DNA of 64,000 nucleotides from Chamaecrista fasciculata (Eukaryota > Streptophyta > Magnoliopsida > Fabales > Fabaceae), in contig QANZ01043286.1 in NCBI GenBank assembly GCA_003254925.1, forward strand, positions 127,891 through 191,890, read 5' to 3'. This document shows positions 20,991 through 32,326 of this stretch, in pieces. Both the position numbers and the translations under genes were made by a program. The stretch's first letter is position 1. Every line of letters begins with the position of its first letter. The notes below the pieces were generated by a model. The model worked only from the letters and a program-made list of their open reading frames with translations. It did no database searches and was not told the origin of the DNA.

Positions 20991-21431
20991 CACCTTTTAC
21001 TTAAAAACATATCAAGCTTAGGCCCCAATAAAAATGGGCATGAGTTGAGGCCTTGTGTATAATGTTATCATTCCTTTTCAATGTTAACCTAAACCTTAAT
21101 TATGTCCACTTTTTTTGTTACAATTATGTCAATTTTTAACATGAAGGATATTGTACATTTTATTTGGTTAATTGATACTTAGCAAATTTAGGGGCATAAT
21201 TGACATTAATCAAAAGTTTGAGAATCAAAAAGAAACTTTTTTTTATCATCTTTCCCAACTCTTGTATTCAGAGTGAAGCTCTATTTTTTCATAAAAGAAA
21301 AATGAGAAGGAAAGCTTCATCATAAAATTCCTAAAATCATTTAAGATTTTATTAGTCTCGAATATCTTTAATTGCAAGATAATTTACTTCAAGGTAATAT
21401 ACGCTCAACTTTAACTTTGTTGTGCAATCTA

Positions 21432-22235
21432 CTACATAGTAATTAAGATTAAGATCTAAGATCATAAGATTGTGTAAGATCGAGATCTTGATATGTTCTA
21501 CATTGCCAAATTACACATAGGATCAGAAATGACTAAGATCATAGTGGGATCGCGATTTTTTGATTAGGATCGTAAGATCCTGGCTATCTTGGTTAGATTT
21601 TGAATTCTTTTTTTCTAAGGATTTTGACATTCTTTTAGAGAAAACATACTATTTGGTCCCTGAATTTACACTGAGTCAACTAATCAGTCCCTAAATAATC
21701 AAAATACATGATTTGATCCATGAAATATTTCAATTATCAACTATTTGGTCCCTAAATTTTAACTAATTTTATACTTTTTGGTCCCTGGATTTGTACTAAA
21801 TTAATACTATTTTGTCCCTAATTTTGAACTAATTTTATACTTTTGGTCCTTCAATTTATATCTAATTAATACTATGTGGTCCCTGAATCTGAATTAACTT
21901 TATACTTTTTGGTCCCTGAATTTGTATTAAATTTCTACTATTTGGTTCCTAAATTTGTATCTTTTGGTCCTTGAATTTGACCCTCGAACCAAATCATTGA
22001 CAATTGTAATAATTCAGAGACTGATTAGTTGACTCGGTATAAATTTAGGGATCAAATAATAAATTATCTTTTTCTTTTCTAATATTACTAAAAAAATAAT
22101 GTTATTACATATATATTGATTTTTTTTTTAAAAAAAACTAGGATCTTACGATCCTCGATCCGATTTTCCGATTCGATCTATCATGTGCTCCTTTCGATCC
22201 TTAGCAAGATCCCGATCTTGATTACCTTGCTACTA
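21432..22235. mobile_element. 'gatc'-rich TIR element with a nested MITE
   Basis: The two ends carry inverted 'gtaatcaagatcggg'-type sequence (left 'gtaattaagattaagatc', right 'gatcccgatcttgattac'), and flanks 'ctactaca' and 'ctactata' fit an imperfect 8-bp duplication. Array sister 13041-13055 has the uninserted sequence. A second inverted-repeat element (21637-22075) is inserted inside it. Confidence 0.55.
21637..22075. mobile_element. nested MITE with tandem 'tttggtccctgaattt' units
   Basis: Arms 'gagtcaactaatcagtccct' (left) and its inverse near 22015-22035. The interior is a tandem series of units of roughly 60 bases, each with 'ttggtccctgaattt' and 'actaattttatac'. Confidence 0.6.
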
Positions 22236-22449
22236 TATATTTTTGATATGTCAAGAAACAACCTCTCAAATTGTTTGACACATAATCTTATTATTGTGCA
22301 TTGTTTCTTCTTGTGTGCATTTATGACTTTGTGGTTTTGCTCTGTAAAAAATTAACAACATATATCACACATTATACACATGAGTGAATAAAAAAATGAA
22401 ATTTCTTAATTTTCAGTTAATTTTACCCTGTGAATCATAATCCCCAAAT

Positions 22450-22665
22450 TTCTCTGTGTGCTATGTTGAAAACAAGACAAAACCATGCTCAATTCATTTT
22501 CTATTATGAATCCATCTATGTTTTGATCAAACACACTAAATGCATGCCTCCTTCATGTCCTCTTCCTAGTCTTTGTCTATTATAATTTATAGGTACAGTT
22601 CTTCGAAGTCCTCTATATCGATGCATCCAATTCTAGTTAGCTTTGATTTTGAGGATCATTTTGAA
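22450..22665 (-). pseudogene. calmodulin-like EF-hand fragment, copy 2
   Basis: Same bases as 14335-14530 but with in-frame stops, an inserted segment near 22590 and a damaged EF-hand loop ('VFDQNIDGFI'). Clearly dead. Confidence 0.6.
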
Positions 22666-22919
22666 TAAATTTGACACTCCACTGAGACCTTACATATGAA
22701 TTTCAGAGTATTCTTTCACACCCCTGTTAATGAAATTTGCAAATTAGAGATTTAATTTACACCAAGAAAAAACATAAGACTAGCTAGACCAAGAATTGAT
22801 GTTTTTCTTTTTGTTCGTTTGATTTTGAGGCTTTGTTTTGATTAATTTGAACTCGATTCACGTAACACATTTGATTATAAAAAAATAAAGTGTCTCAACA
22901 AGAATAAGACTAAGGTATT

Positions 22920-25490
22920 ATTCTTACTTTTAAATTTAAATTTATTGTCACCTTGAAAAGTTGAAGGTTATATAAGAAATGGCCTGAAGCCATATCATCT
23001 TTGATTTGATTATCATGAAATTGATAATTATATCTATTTATGGATATGTGATAGAAAGACAATGTCACATTTTGATAGATCTATAAAATGTAAAGACACG
23101 ACTATTGAAATTAGCTGATAATGACCTGAAAGGTTATAAGTCAATATATATATTGATAAATTATTGATAGAATTTTTATAGTTGTTGAAAATTTATGATG
23201 GCTTGAAGCCATGTTATTTGTAATGAATAAGTGCATAGAAGAATTGTTGTACATATTAGTAATTTTCCAAGTGTAAAAGTTTAGCTAATAATAGCCTTGA
23301 AGGGCTAATAGCTTATGCATGAGTTTATTATCATAGAATTGATTATTTTATCATGTCAATAGAGATCTTGTTTAATATCGATCCCAAAGGTTAATAGTTA
23401 GTCCATCTTAAAGAATTAGGAGTACTAATTATATAGTTATTGGAAATGATGAAAATATTTGTTAATAGCCTTGAAGGTAAAGATTAATATAAATATTTCA
23501 TTTGAGGCATGTATATATTTTTATATTGATATGAGACAGAAATTTAAATTATGATGTGAATTGATTAGTGAAATTTTTTTATTAGAGATGGTGATGATGA
23601 TATGACAAATGTATTTTTTGTGATTGTCATTGATGAACTTGAAGTTCAAGGATCATATATTTTTATATAAATATATATTTCTACATGACTAGTCATTTTG
23701 AATGAGTGAATCCATGGATATTATAAAAACCAAAGACCTCAAAATATGCTAGAAGCATAATATATATCGTTGTAGAGAATAATTTTCTCGAAAGGAAGAG
23801 AATTGGAAAGTTTCACTATTGTACTCTAGAAGAGAAATTTAGAGGGTCAACCATTTTATTATTATTATTAAGGTAAATTACACTTTGGTACCTTATGGTT
23901 TGACCCTATTTCACTTTGGTACCCTGTGGTTTAAAACCTGACACTTTGGTACCCTGTGGTACTCTCCATTAATATTTTGGTACCCTTTGGAGCTATTTTG
24001 TATTTTTAACCATAACAAATTTTGCAAAAATTACATATTGAGCCAAGTATATACCATATTGAAAATTATGCATTAAAGTTATTAGAAAATGACATGTCTA
24101 TATGTGTAAGGAATCCATAAAGAATTTGACATACCTGAAGCATATAATCTATATATGCAATATTAGCATATAAAATGTTTAATGTATCCATCACTAAATA
24201 AATTTTTATATCATGAAGGAGTAATGAATTTGTTTTTGTATTTTTATTGGTGACTCATTTTTTTTTAAAAAAAAAAAAAGAGAAAGAATTCATAGTATTA
24301 GTTTTTGAGAATTTTGAAGAAGGTATTTTCTTAATGGGGTTACAATAATTTTATATTGATCAATAAATTTAATGATCATTACATGTACTTGAAACCAATT
24401 TGATTATATATGATTATTGATCACTTTATTAATATTTTGTCTATAAAAAAATTGTGATTAATAAGTTTCAAGAAACAAATAAAATATTGTCAAATTTATT
24501 ATTTTTAATTCTTTATCAATGAGAATATATTAAAGGTAACCGATTGTGGTATTTTATGATTTTTTTTTATATCAAAATGTTATACTCAAAGAAGTGAATT
24601 ATATATGTGTTTAATTTGTATTATGATCATGTGAAAATACTTTTATTCATTAGTTATGTGACATATGAAATTACTTTTATATTTTATGTTCACAATTTTA
24701 CGTGCAATTGAGATCTATGAAGTATATCATGTATGAGTGTAACTAGTATATTATAAATCAATATCTGCGAAAGGCAAGGAAGAATCAGTTCATACATCTT
24801 GAAGATGAAGCACAACACATTTTGAAGATGAAGTGTAATTTTGAGGGGAAGTCATACTTGCGAATAATGTACTTTTTTTCCTTCGTTAAGCTTTTGTTTC
24901 ACTAGGTTTTACTTAGTAAGGTTTTAACGAGGCATATATTTGCAATGTAAAAATTATGAATAATGTACTCGTTTTCCTTTCGTTAAGCTTTTATCCCTTT
25001 GGGTTTTTCTTAACAAGGTTTTTAATGAGACATATATTCATAATGTGTGGTCATCCAAAGGAAAATGTTATAAACATGCATATATGTGCATCTGATGTGT
25101 GGATGATCACATCTATGACAAATCATTAACATAAATGGCCATTGGAATTCTTGTTTTCTTGTAACATTCTTCATGATACTCTTAAATCCATAATATAATC
25201 ATTCCCTCATTAGTATGTTTTAAGGCACATAACCTACCCATCGTCTTTTATGTCAAGAGTCCTATTTAAAGGGGCTTCCTTTTATAGAATTGTAAGTGAG
25301 ATTAAAATGAATAATAATATGATTTAAGGATGAGCTCTTGAAGAGTTACATTAATAGAGTATATAAGATAGTATCCGAAGAATTAAGCCTTTTGAGGACT
25401 AATTTATATATTTATTTTTCTCTTTATTTTCTTTTCTTCACATTTTCTATTTGATTTACGATTATTATTTATATATGCACAAAATTAATA
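22920..25490 (+). mobile_element. degenerate retrotransposon-like region
   Basis: No long open frame. The part 24850-25050 has two tandem copies (about 96 bp) of the 'cgttaagcttttgt..gggttttttcttaacaagg..ttaacgaggca' type, common in the 3' non-coding region of plant copia elements, and a purine-rich 'ttttgaggggaagtca' at 24831. 'cctatttaaaggggc' at 25262 could be an LTR TATA region. No LTR pair could be defined. Confidence 0.4.
23872..24040. mobile_element. half copy of the MULE-type MITE
   Basis: Matches the left half of 44383-44812 (three 'cactttggtaccctgtgg' phrases and 'taaccataacaaattttg') and then breaks off abruptly after 'attacatattga'. Confidence 0.8.
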
Positions 25491-25494
25491 TATG

Positions 25495-25900
25495 GGTAAA
25501 TTGCAGTTTGGTACCCTATGGTTAGGGGCGGTTCCACTTTGGTACCCTGAAAGAAAATTTTTTGCAGTTTGGTGCCCCGTGGTTTGCTCCGTTAGCGAAT
25601 TGGTCCCCTGTGCTTTATTTCCGTTAGGATTTAACGGCAAATGTGATTGTGACCACCTTAAAATGTCAAAAANTCTGTTAGGATTTAACGGCAAATGTTA
25701 GTTAAAATGTCAAAAATCTCCCAAAAAGTCTTCTCTTATGCGTTTAAGTCCTTTCCCTTAACTAAATAGTCTTGATTTAATTACACTTTAATTCTAAAAG
25801 TTTATGATTTATCAAAATAGTCCTTAGAACCTCAAAAGACTAATGAGCATCTATGTCCCAAAACACTTCCAAACATTCCAATTTAGTCCTTAAAAATATT
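25495..25900. mobile_element. MULE arm, GGGTAAATTGCAG family, copy 1
   Basis: Begins GGGTAAATTGCAGTTTGG and follows the same series of phrases as the 60073-62262 element. It has a local duplication of 'gttaggatttaacggcaaat' around an N at 25673. No partner arm nearby. Confidence 0.65.
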
Positions 25901-26221
25901 AAAAACCTTAAATCCTAAATCCCTAAAACTTAATTTTTTTAATCTTCATCTTCATCAAATTTAGTCCTTAAAAATATTAAAAACCCTAAATCCTAAAATC
26001 CTAAAACCCCTAAAACAATCACTCTTGCTATTTGGTCCCTGGGTCCTCAAATTTATTAAATCAAAATTAAAAAAAACATTTTGGTCCTAAATCCTAATTT
26101 CATCATAAGAACAAGAAAACGAGCTGCCTCAAAATGTTGAACCGACGACCCTTGCAGCCTCAAAATCCTAATTATCAGCTCTCTCAAAGCATTATTTCAA
26201 TCCAAGCTCTCACTCTCTCTC

Positions 26222-27500
26222 TCAAAGTTGATTATTTGTATATTGGTGTTTGGATGAAAGTTGATTATTTGGTGTGAAATTATTGAAATGGGTATGTAAT
26301 GATTGTGGTTGGTAGATAGAAGGGTAAGGAAATTGATAAATTGTATAGGGGTAGAAATGGAAGAAAAAGTAGAAAAACGTAAGATTTGATTTGATTATAA
26401 TCAAAGTGTGTTTGGATGTGATTGTTACTTTAAAAAAAATCAAATTATGTCACTGTTTGCCTTGAAAAGCGTGAAATTATGATTATAATCATATGCAACT
26501 TTGGAGGTGATTATTTTGTTTGGTGGACCGAACTCATTTTTGCTTATGAAATGGTGGACCAAAAGGACTAAAGTGTATCATTTTTTCGAATTAAGCCCCG
26601 ACATTCGGTGGACCATCGAAAAAAATAATCCACCATTTCGCACTAGATGAGAGAGAAAAGAAATTGCACGCGGACACGAAAAATTCCTTCAATTTAACAT
26701 AATTTTTGGCTTATCTTCTTTCTCACTTGTTCTCACTCATCTCTCTCATTCTCTCTCCTCTCTCCCTCTTCCACCGTGGAAGAAGTAACTCCACCCATCA
26801 CTCTCTCTCTCTTCCTTACTCTCTCAGAATTCTCAGGCTGAATTAATACTCACTTTAACATTTGAGTTATTTTTTCTTTTGAATGAGCATATTTGAAATG
26901 GGATTTTCTGTTTCAATCTTCTATGGGGATCCTTCAAATTAAACCAAGTAGAGAAAAAACAAATCTAAATTATTGATTGTCTTTGTCCTTTATCAAAGAC
27001 TCTAAGAATGACCAAAATTAAAGCCAAACCTAGATTGTAGGCCGAGATTGAGAATTTTCTATTAAAACCAAATCTCAAGAAGGATACAAATTGAATCTTT
27101 GGGGTTTTTGAATTTTTCAAGTTGTTTCTTTGATGGAAGAGAGAGAGAGAGAGAGAGAAAAGATACCAGAGAGACGAGGGAGAGAGGGAGAATGGCTAAA
27201 ATTATAATTTGACTCCTAAATAATTTGGACAAAATAACATTTTAGTCCAAGATAATAATCAGTATTTACAACATAGCCCCTCATTTATGTAAATGGCCAT
27301 TTTGCCCTTGTGATGAGTGATTGATTATATTAGAGTATAAGTAATTATAGGTATATATATAAGGGTATAAGTGTAATTGAGTGTGTTTGATTATAAAAAA
27401 ATCATGATTATAATTTGATCAGGAAAAAAACGCAAACGAACATGCTTATTACGATTATAATCAGGGCAGATTATAATCAAAGCGCAAACGAACTGGGCCT
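26222..27500. mobile_element. non-autonomous repeat with 'gattataatc' ends, copy 1
   Basis: Shares order and sequence with 36200-37834: a left part 'gtgtttggatgaaagttgatt', repeated 'ggtggacc' motifs, an AG/CT-rich centre and a right part ending 'gcaaacgaactgggcct'. No transposase. Superfamily not clear (hAT or PIF/Harbinger possible). Confidence 0.6.
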
Positions 27501-27682
27501 AATAAGCATCATTTTAATCTCATCATGCTAAAGAAAAAAAAAATAGATCAACTTTTTTCTTTCTCAACGAAAAATTTTTATAGAAAGCTACATTGGTGAA
27601 TAAGTGAATTCATTCGACCTTAGACCTTCCATGGAACGGCACATGCTACTTTGAATAACAATAACAATAATAATAATAAGGG

Positions 27683-28500
27683 TAAATTGCAGTTTGGTAC
27701 CCTGTGGTTAAGGGCGGTTCCACTTTGGTACCCTGAAAGAAAAGTTTTTGCAGTTTGGTGCCTCGTGGTTTGCTCCGTTAGCGAATTGGTCCCCTGTCCT
27801 TTTTTCTGTTAGGATTTAACGGTTATATGATCACTTTAAAATGTCAAAAACCTCCCAACAAGTCTTCTCTTATGCGTTTAAGTCCTTTCCCTTTACTAAA
27901 AGGGATCAAAACATAAAGAATTAATTATAAAAGGATCTTTAGAATTCTAATATTATAGAATTTTCTCATTTTCATAAGATTTCTTTTGAATAGGTCCTGA
28001 TTTAATTACACTTTAATCCCAAAAGTTTATGATCTTTATCAAAATAGTCCTTAGAACCTCAAAAGACAAATGAGCATCTATGATTTATCAAAAAATCCCC
28101 ATATTCAACTACCAGAAGCTGAAATTTTCATTCAAGTACATTACAAACAAATCAAAACCCCCAATTTTTTCCAAAATCAAGCCCCACAAATTTCAGTCAA
28201 GTACACTACAAACAAATCAAAACCCTCAAATTTCTTCAGACCCACAAATCAAAAACCCTTAAAGCTGCCTCCACCTTCGTGACTCATCTCCCACCTTCAA
28301 CACCTCACATGGCCGACCAAAACTTGGCCTTCACACTTCACCTGCAACTTCCATCTTCCCATAGCCACGCTCGACAAACCATTTCCATGACCTTCGTCTC
28401 ATTTCCAAGAAATTTTGTGGAAAACAAAGAAAACTTTTCATTCATTCTTCGAAGATCACAGCACAGTTCATCCAAACACCATGAAGAATAATCCATTATC
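27683..28500. mobile_element. MULE arm and captured piece, GGGTAAATTGCAG family, copy 2
   Basis: The arm 27683-28260 matches both arms of 60073-62262. Bases 28262-28440 are an inverted copy of the captured segment at about 61440-61600 ('MADQNLAFTLHLQLPSS'). After about 28440 the two differ. The copia element at 28585 follows. Confidence 0.65.
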
Positions 28501-28584
28501 CATTAGCAGCAAGAGCCTTTAGGCCACATTTCTTGCGCCTCCCATTATCCCTTTGCTTTTTTTTAATTACATCACTTTCATTTC

Positions 28585-29125
28585 TGAAAGGTTTCGGGCG
28601 TACTTTGAATGTTGATTCGAGATACCCACACGAGATACCGGTCACGATAACGAACTCGGAATCACGTTTCACAGCAAATAACACTATCACCAAGAGAGCA
28701 AAACCGAGACTGAAAACGAGAGCTTTTTCTCTCTGGAAAACTTCACACACGCTTTTTCCAAAATGAACTCCCTCCTTTGTGTAAAATGAAGTCACGTCTC
28801 TTTCTACTCTGTCACTTCCCCCTTTTCAGGTTTGTTCTACTCCACGTTCCATATAATTGGAAGTTACTAATACGTGTGTGTGTGGGTTTTAATATTTTTA
28901 TACCAATAAAAATATTAACGAGATTTATTAAATGAAAATAGTATCTTTTAATCACAAAAGATTCTGATACATACCCATATAAATCTCAACTGCTTTTCAT
29001 GATCCTTACAAAAAATAATTAATTAATTAAATTAATTAATCCTCTCAATAATGATAATAAAATATTATTATTTGGATCAAATCTAATTGGGTCCAATCCA
29101 CCAAGGGTGGGCCCATATCCCAACA
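28585..29125 (-). repeat. copia 3' LTR (541 bp)
   Basis: On the - strand it starts TGTTGGGATATGGGCCC at 29125 and ends CTTTCA at 28585, next to the target duplication ATTTC. Confidence 0.9.
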
Positions 29126-29143
29126 TCTCCCACTCACACTTGG
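29126..29143 (-). promoter_or_regulatory. copia polypurine tract
   Basis: CCAAGTGTGAGTGGGAGA on the - strand, directly before the TGTTGGG start of the 3' LTR: the primer for plus-strand synthesis. Confidence 0.8.
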
Positions 29144-30225
29144 TGGATTGTGGGATAGTCAACAGTCTCTTCGTCTTCTCCCATCTTCATACTTAGTGCT
29201 TTGCCGTGACCGCGTGGGCATGACGTCTTCTTTTAGGTACTTGTACTAGAAATCCCTTTTATGGGACCAGCACAAGTAACCTTATCCTTCGTGTAGCTAG
29301 AACATAAAAATTATGCCTCAGATGTCCTAGATTTAACTATATACACTTTTCATGAAAAATCTGATCCCTCTCAAGTCAGTGTTTGAGTTAGATTGTCTTC
29401 CTTGTATACTTAGTATCCACACTTATGACGGCACAATGTCATAAGAGACATGTCACAGACACTAGCATAGATGTGTATATTGCAGTTAATCTTCCTTTCG
29501 CCCAAATATCACTTAGATATGTATCAGTCGCTTTCCTAGCATAGTACCTTAGACCGTATCACTCATGATCGCAGGAAACAATGCTAAAGTAGTAGACACT
29601 AAAACATACCCTCATGGTATTGTCAAAGTTATAAGGACATCAATGGGAAGATTATTCCTCCCAGGGACTCACACAGCAATGAACCAGGGACCTTTCACTT
29701 GCTTCCCTTTTTATGCGATTCTCTCAACACATGTGATATGAAAACACATGCTACGGTGTTACTCTTTTCTTTAAGAGCGTACGTCGTTTTAAAGTAATTT
29801 ATTAACACCGTACAGACTTAAGTATAGATGCTGTCAGCACCTAAACCCAAATTCTTCAACTCATCCCATGACGTCAATGTTGAAGAGTTTGTTGTCTGGT
29901 TACAGGTATCATGGAAGTGGGTTTCCATGTAACGATCCAACTTTATATATATAGACCTCATCTTGACTAGCTACACATTAGTCAAGGCGACATGTAGTTT
30001 GTGTTTCTTCTCTACCATGTCAGCTCTCTTGGTTGTTTTACTGGTGAACACAAAAGTCTCATCTTTGTTCACTCCACTTGAGTGCCAAAGGCGGTTGCTC
30101 ATGTGAGAGAGTCAACCTCTCTACCTGTACGACATACTGGACATTGTATACACATAAACACATAAAATATATGATGACAGAACAATACAATAACATTAAA
30201 AAAATGTATTACATATAGTCTGAAA
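29144..30225 (-). other. copia 3' untranslated region
   Basis: About 1.1 kb between the pol stop and the polypurine tract with no long frame on either strand. Unusually long for a copia 3' region, but the flanking features leave no doubt about membership. Confidence 0.7.
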
Positions 30226-30332
30226 TCATATTTTGCGCATGCCTAACGCTAACATGTGTTCTTTAAAAACTTTCTCTCCTATTGGTTTTGTCAGAGGGTC
30301 TGCTATCATACATTTGATTGAAATGTATTCTA

Positions 30333-31350
30333 TGTTGGGAAATCACGGGCACGCCAACGCAGCGGAAACAGGTATAAATTAAAAATTTAAACGCAAAACA
30401 TAAAAAAACCAGGCGCACATACATGTGATTTCTTTCCCAAGGATCCGCTATATGGATCTGTATCAGTAAAAGGACTAGAAATTTACCCAAATCAATCGGC
30501 GACTTTTGTGTCTACGATGTTGAGGAGTCCACTCCGAGTGTGCTCCCTTCGCCGGTGATCCACACGAACAGTTTTGGAGATGCCTAGGTGCTAGCCTCCT
30601 TCACTTCTTCAAGTGAACCAGGGACCTTATCTACGGTGTTCTTGAATTCAAGAACAATTCTTGAATTCCCAAGAACAAGTGGCGCCTATGATCAAGAATC
30701 TTATTCTTGATCTCACACAACCTTGTCACAAACCCTAAAACTCCTTTTAGGTTTGCGCCACTTTCTCTCTCTAGGAAAACTAGGGTTGTGTTTTCTCTCT
30801 CTTGTGAATTGGCTAAGAAAAATCCAAGACCCAAAACGATTTTGCTCTTGTGAATTGGCTAAGAAAAGTCGAAATTCCCAAGTATCATCAGGCTGTGGGG
30901 AAAGTCGACTTTAGCTAATATATATAGGGTTTGGGGTTTTGATAATTATAATTAGGGAATCCCTAAATTATAGGATTATCAAATTATTAAATTATGAGAT
31001 TACAATAATATCATAATTTTAGGACTTGAATTCCTAATTATAATATTACCTTAATATTATAATTTGAATTCAAATGCAATCTTGGAGAATCAAATTGGAA
31101 GATTAAATCTTCCCAAAAGATTTCCTAGTTCATGCGCCAAGTCCCCCTTATTTTGTTGGAATTTAATAAATCAAAATAATAATCCTAACTCTTAGGAAAT
31201 TATAACTAATTTATTATTTTTCCAACAATATTGATTTAAGATATTACCATAATATCTTTAGTCAATCTTTTGAATTTTTTGAAGTCTTTATTGAATTAAA
31301 ATATTACACTAATATTTAAATCCAATTTTAGACCTAGAATTCGACTTGCC

Positions 31351-31382
<32 letters not shown>

Positions 31383-32326
31383 AATTAAAATATTACCTTA
31401 ATATATTTAATCCAATCATTTGAAATCTAGATCAAATCTATTTGAATTTCAAATNNNNNNNNNNNNNNNNNNNNNNNNNNNNNNNNNNNNNNNNNNNNNN
31501 NNNNNNNNNNNNNNNNNNNNNNNNNNNNNNNNNNNNNNNNNNNNNNNNNNNNNNNNNNNNNNNNNNNNNNNNNNNNNNNNNNNNNNNNNNNNNNNNNNNN
31601 NNNNNNNNNNNNNNNNNNNNNNNNNNNNNNNNNNNNNNNNNNNNNNNNNNNNNNNNNNNNNNNNNNNNNNNNNNNNNNNNNNNNNNNNNNNNNNNNNNNN
31701 NNNNNNNNNNNNNNNNNNNNNNNNNNNNNNNNNNNNNNNNNNNNNNNNNNNNNNNNNNNNNNNNNNNNNNNNNNNNNNNNNNNNNNNNNNNNNNNNNNNN
31801 NNNNNNNNNNNNNNNNNNNNNNNNNNNNNNNNNNNNNNNNNNNNNNNNNNNNNNNNNNNNNNNNNNNNNNNNNNNNNNNNNNNNNNNNNNNNNNNNNNNN
31901 NNNNNNNNNNNNNNNNNNNNNNNNNNNNNNNNNNNNNNNNNNNNNNNNNNNNATGAAGACCTCAGGTCTAAGGGCATCGTGACAGGCGTACAGGAGAGAC
32001 TAGCTAATGACTGAAACCCATGCAGGACTCTCCGGGTCAGCCCAGCAACTCGTAACCCCTTACGTAATTGCACCATGACTCTCGTACTAGCATCTAGTGC
32101 ATGCATCTCTATGCACCGAGGTCATGCTGGTCTTGGTTCATTTCAAGTTCCCACTTGAATGAGCGACCAGGGACAGTTTAGATTAATTATCCTATAATTA
32201 ATCACGGACTGTTATCATAGTAAAACATGCTAATAATTTGATAACCATTAATTTATCTCTATAAATTAATTAATATGTTCACAACATATTTATAAAATGA
32301 TTGGCCCTAGGGCACAATCTCCATCA
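30333..32326 (-). mobile_element. nested solo LTR (about 2 kb, includes the N gap), 5-bp TSD
   Basis: Starts TGTTGGGAAATCACGG at 30333 and ends 'CACAATCTCCATCA' at 32326, with TTCTA on both sides (30328-30332 and 32327-32331). The host copia frame continues in phase across the insertion once one copy of the duplication is removed, which fixes the borders. Reading TGATGGAGATTGTGCCC on the - strand as the 5' end suits copia LTRs. With 498 N inside, a hidden internal region cannot be fully excluded, but a solo LTR is simplest. Confidence 0.85.
31455..31952. other. assembly gap (498 N)
   Basis: Run of N inside the nested LTR, right after AT-rich repeats including a TA run at about 31351-31378. 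Frames called through it are meaningless. Confidence 1.

Larger units (their letters stand above)
3284..22900 (-). repeat. degenerate tandem array of gene fragments, broken by TE insertions
   Basis: Blocks recur in the same order: a 117-bp exon (about 3322, 5772, 8698, 17067, 18986), then an intronic block with 'gtgacttggtaaatatctgg' (3840, 6420, 9250, 19590), a block 'gagagatcaagagagataa' (4170, 11065, 19900), a block 'gaccgatgacccaaccacc' (4730, 6590, 11450, 20630) and a block 'agttgaaacgagaaag' (4914, 6779, 11630, 16098). Other exon-like pieces occur once or twice. Distances between successive copies of the 117-bp exon are about 2.4, 2.9, 8.4 and 1.9 kb, the long one being explained by a solo LTR, a hAT element and a MULE. 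Exons all read on the - strand. This looks like unequal duplication of one locus followed by decay. Stretches of the array not listed separately hold only intronic-type repeat sequence. Confidence 0.75.

Noticed and set aside
31420..32106. Open frames of 178-222 codons around 31.4-32.1 kb
   Set aside because: They are N gap translated as X; only a few real codons at the ends.
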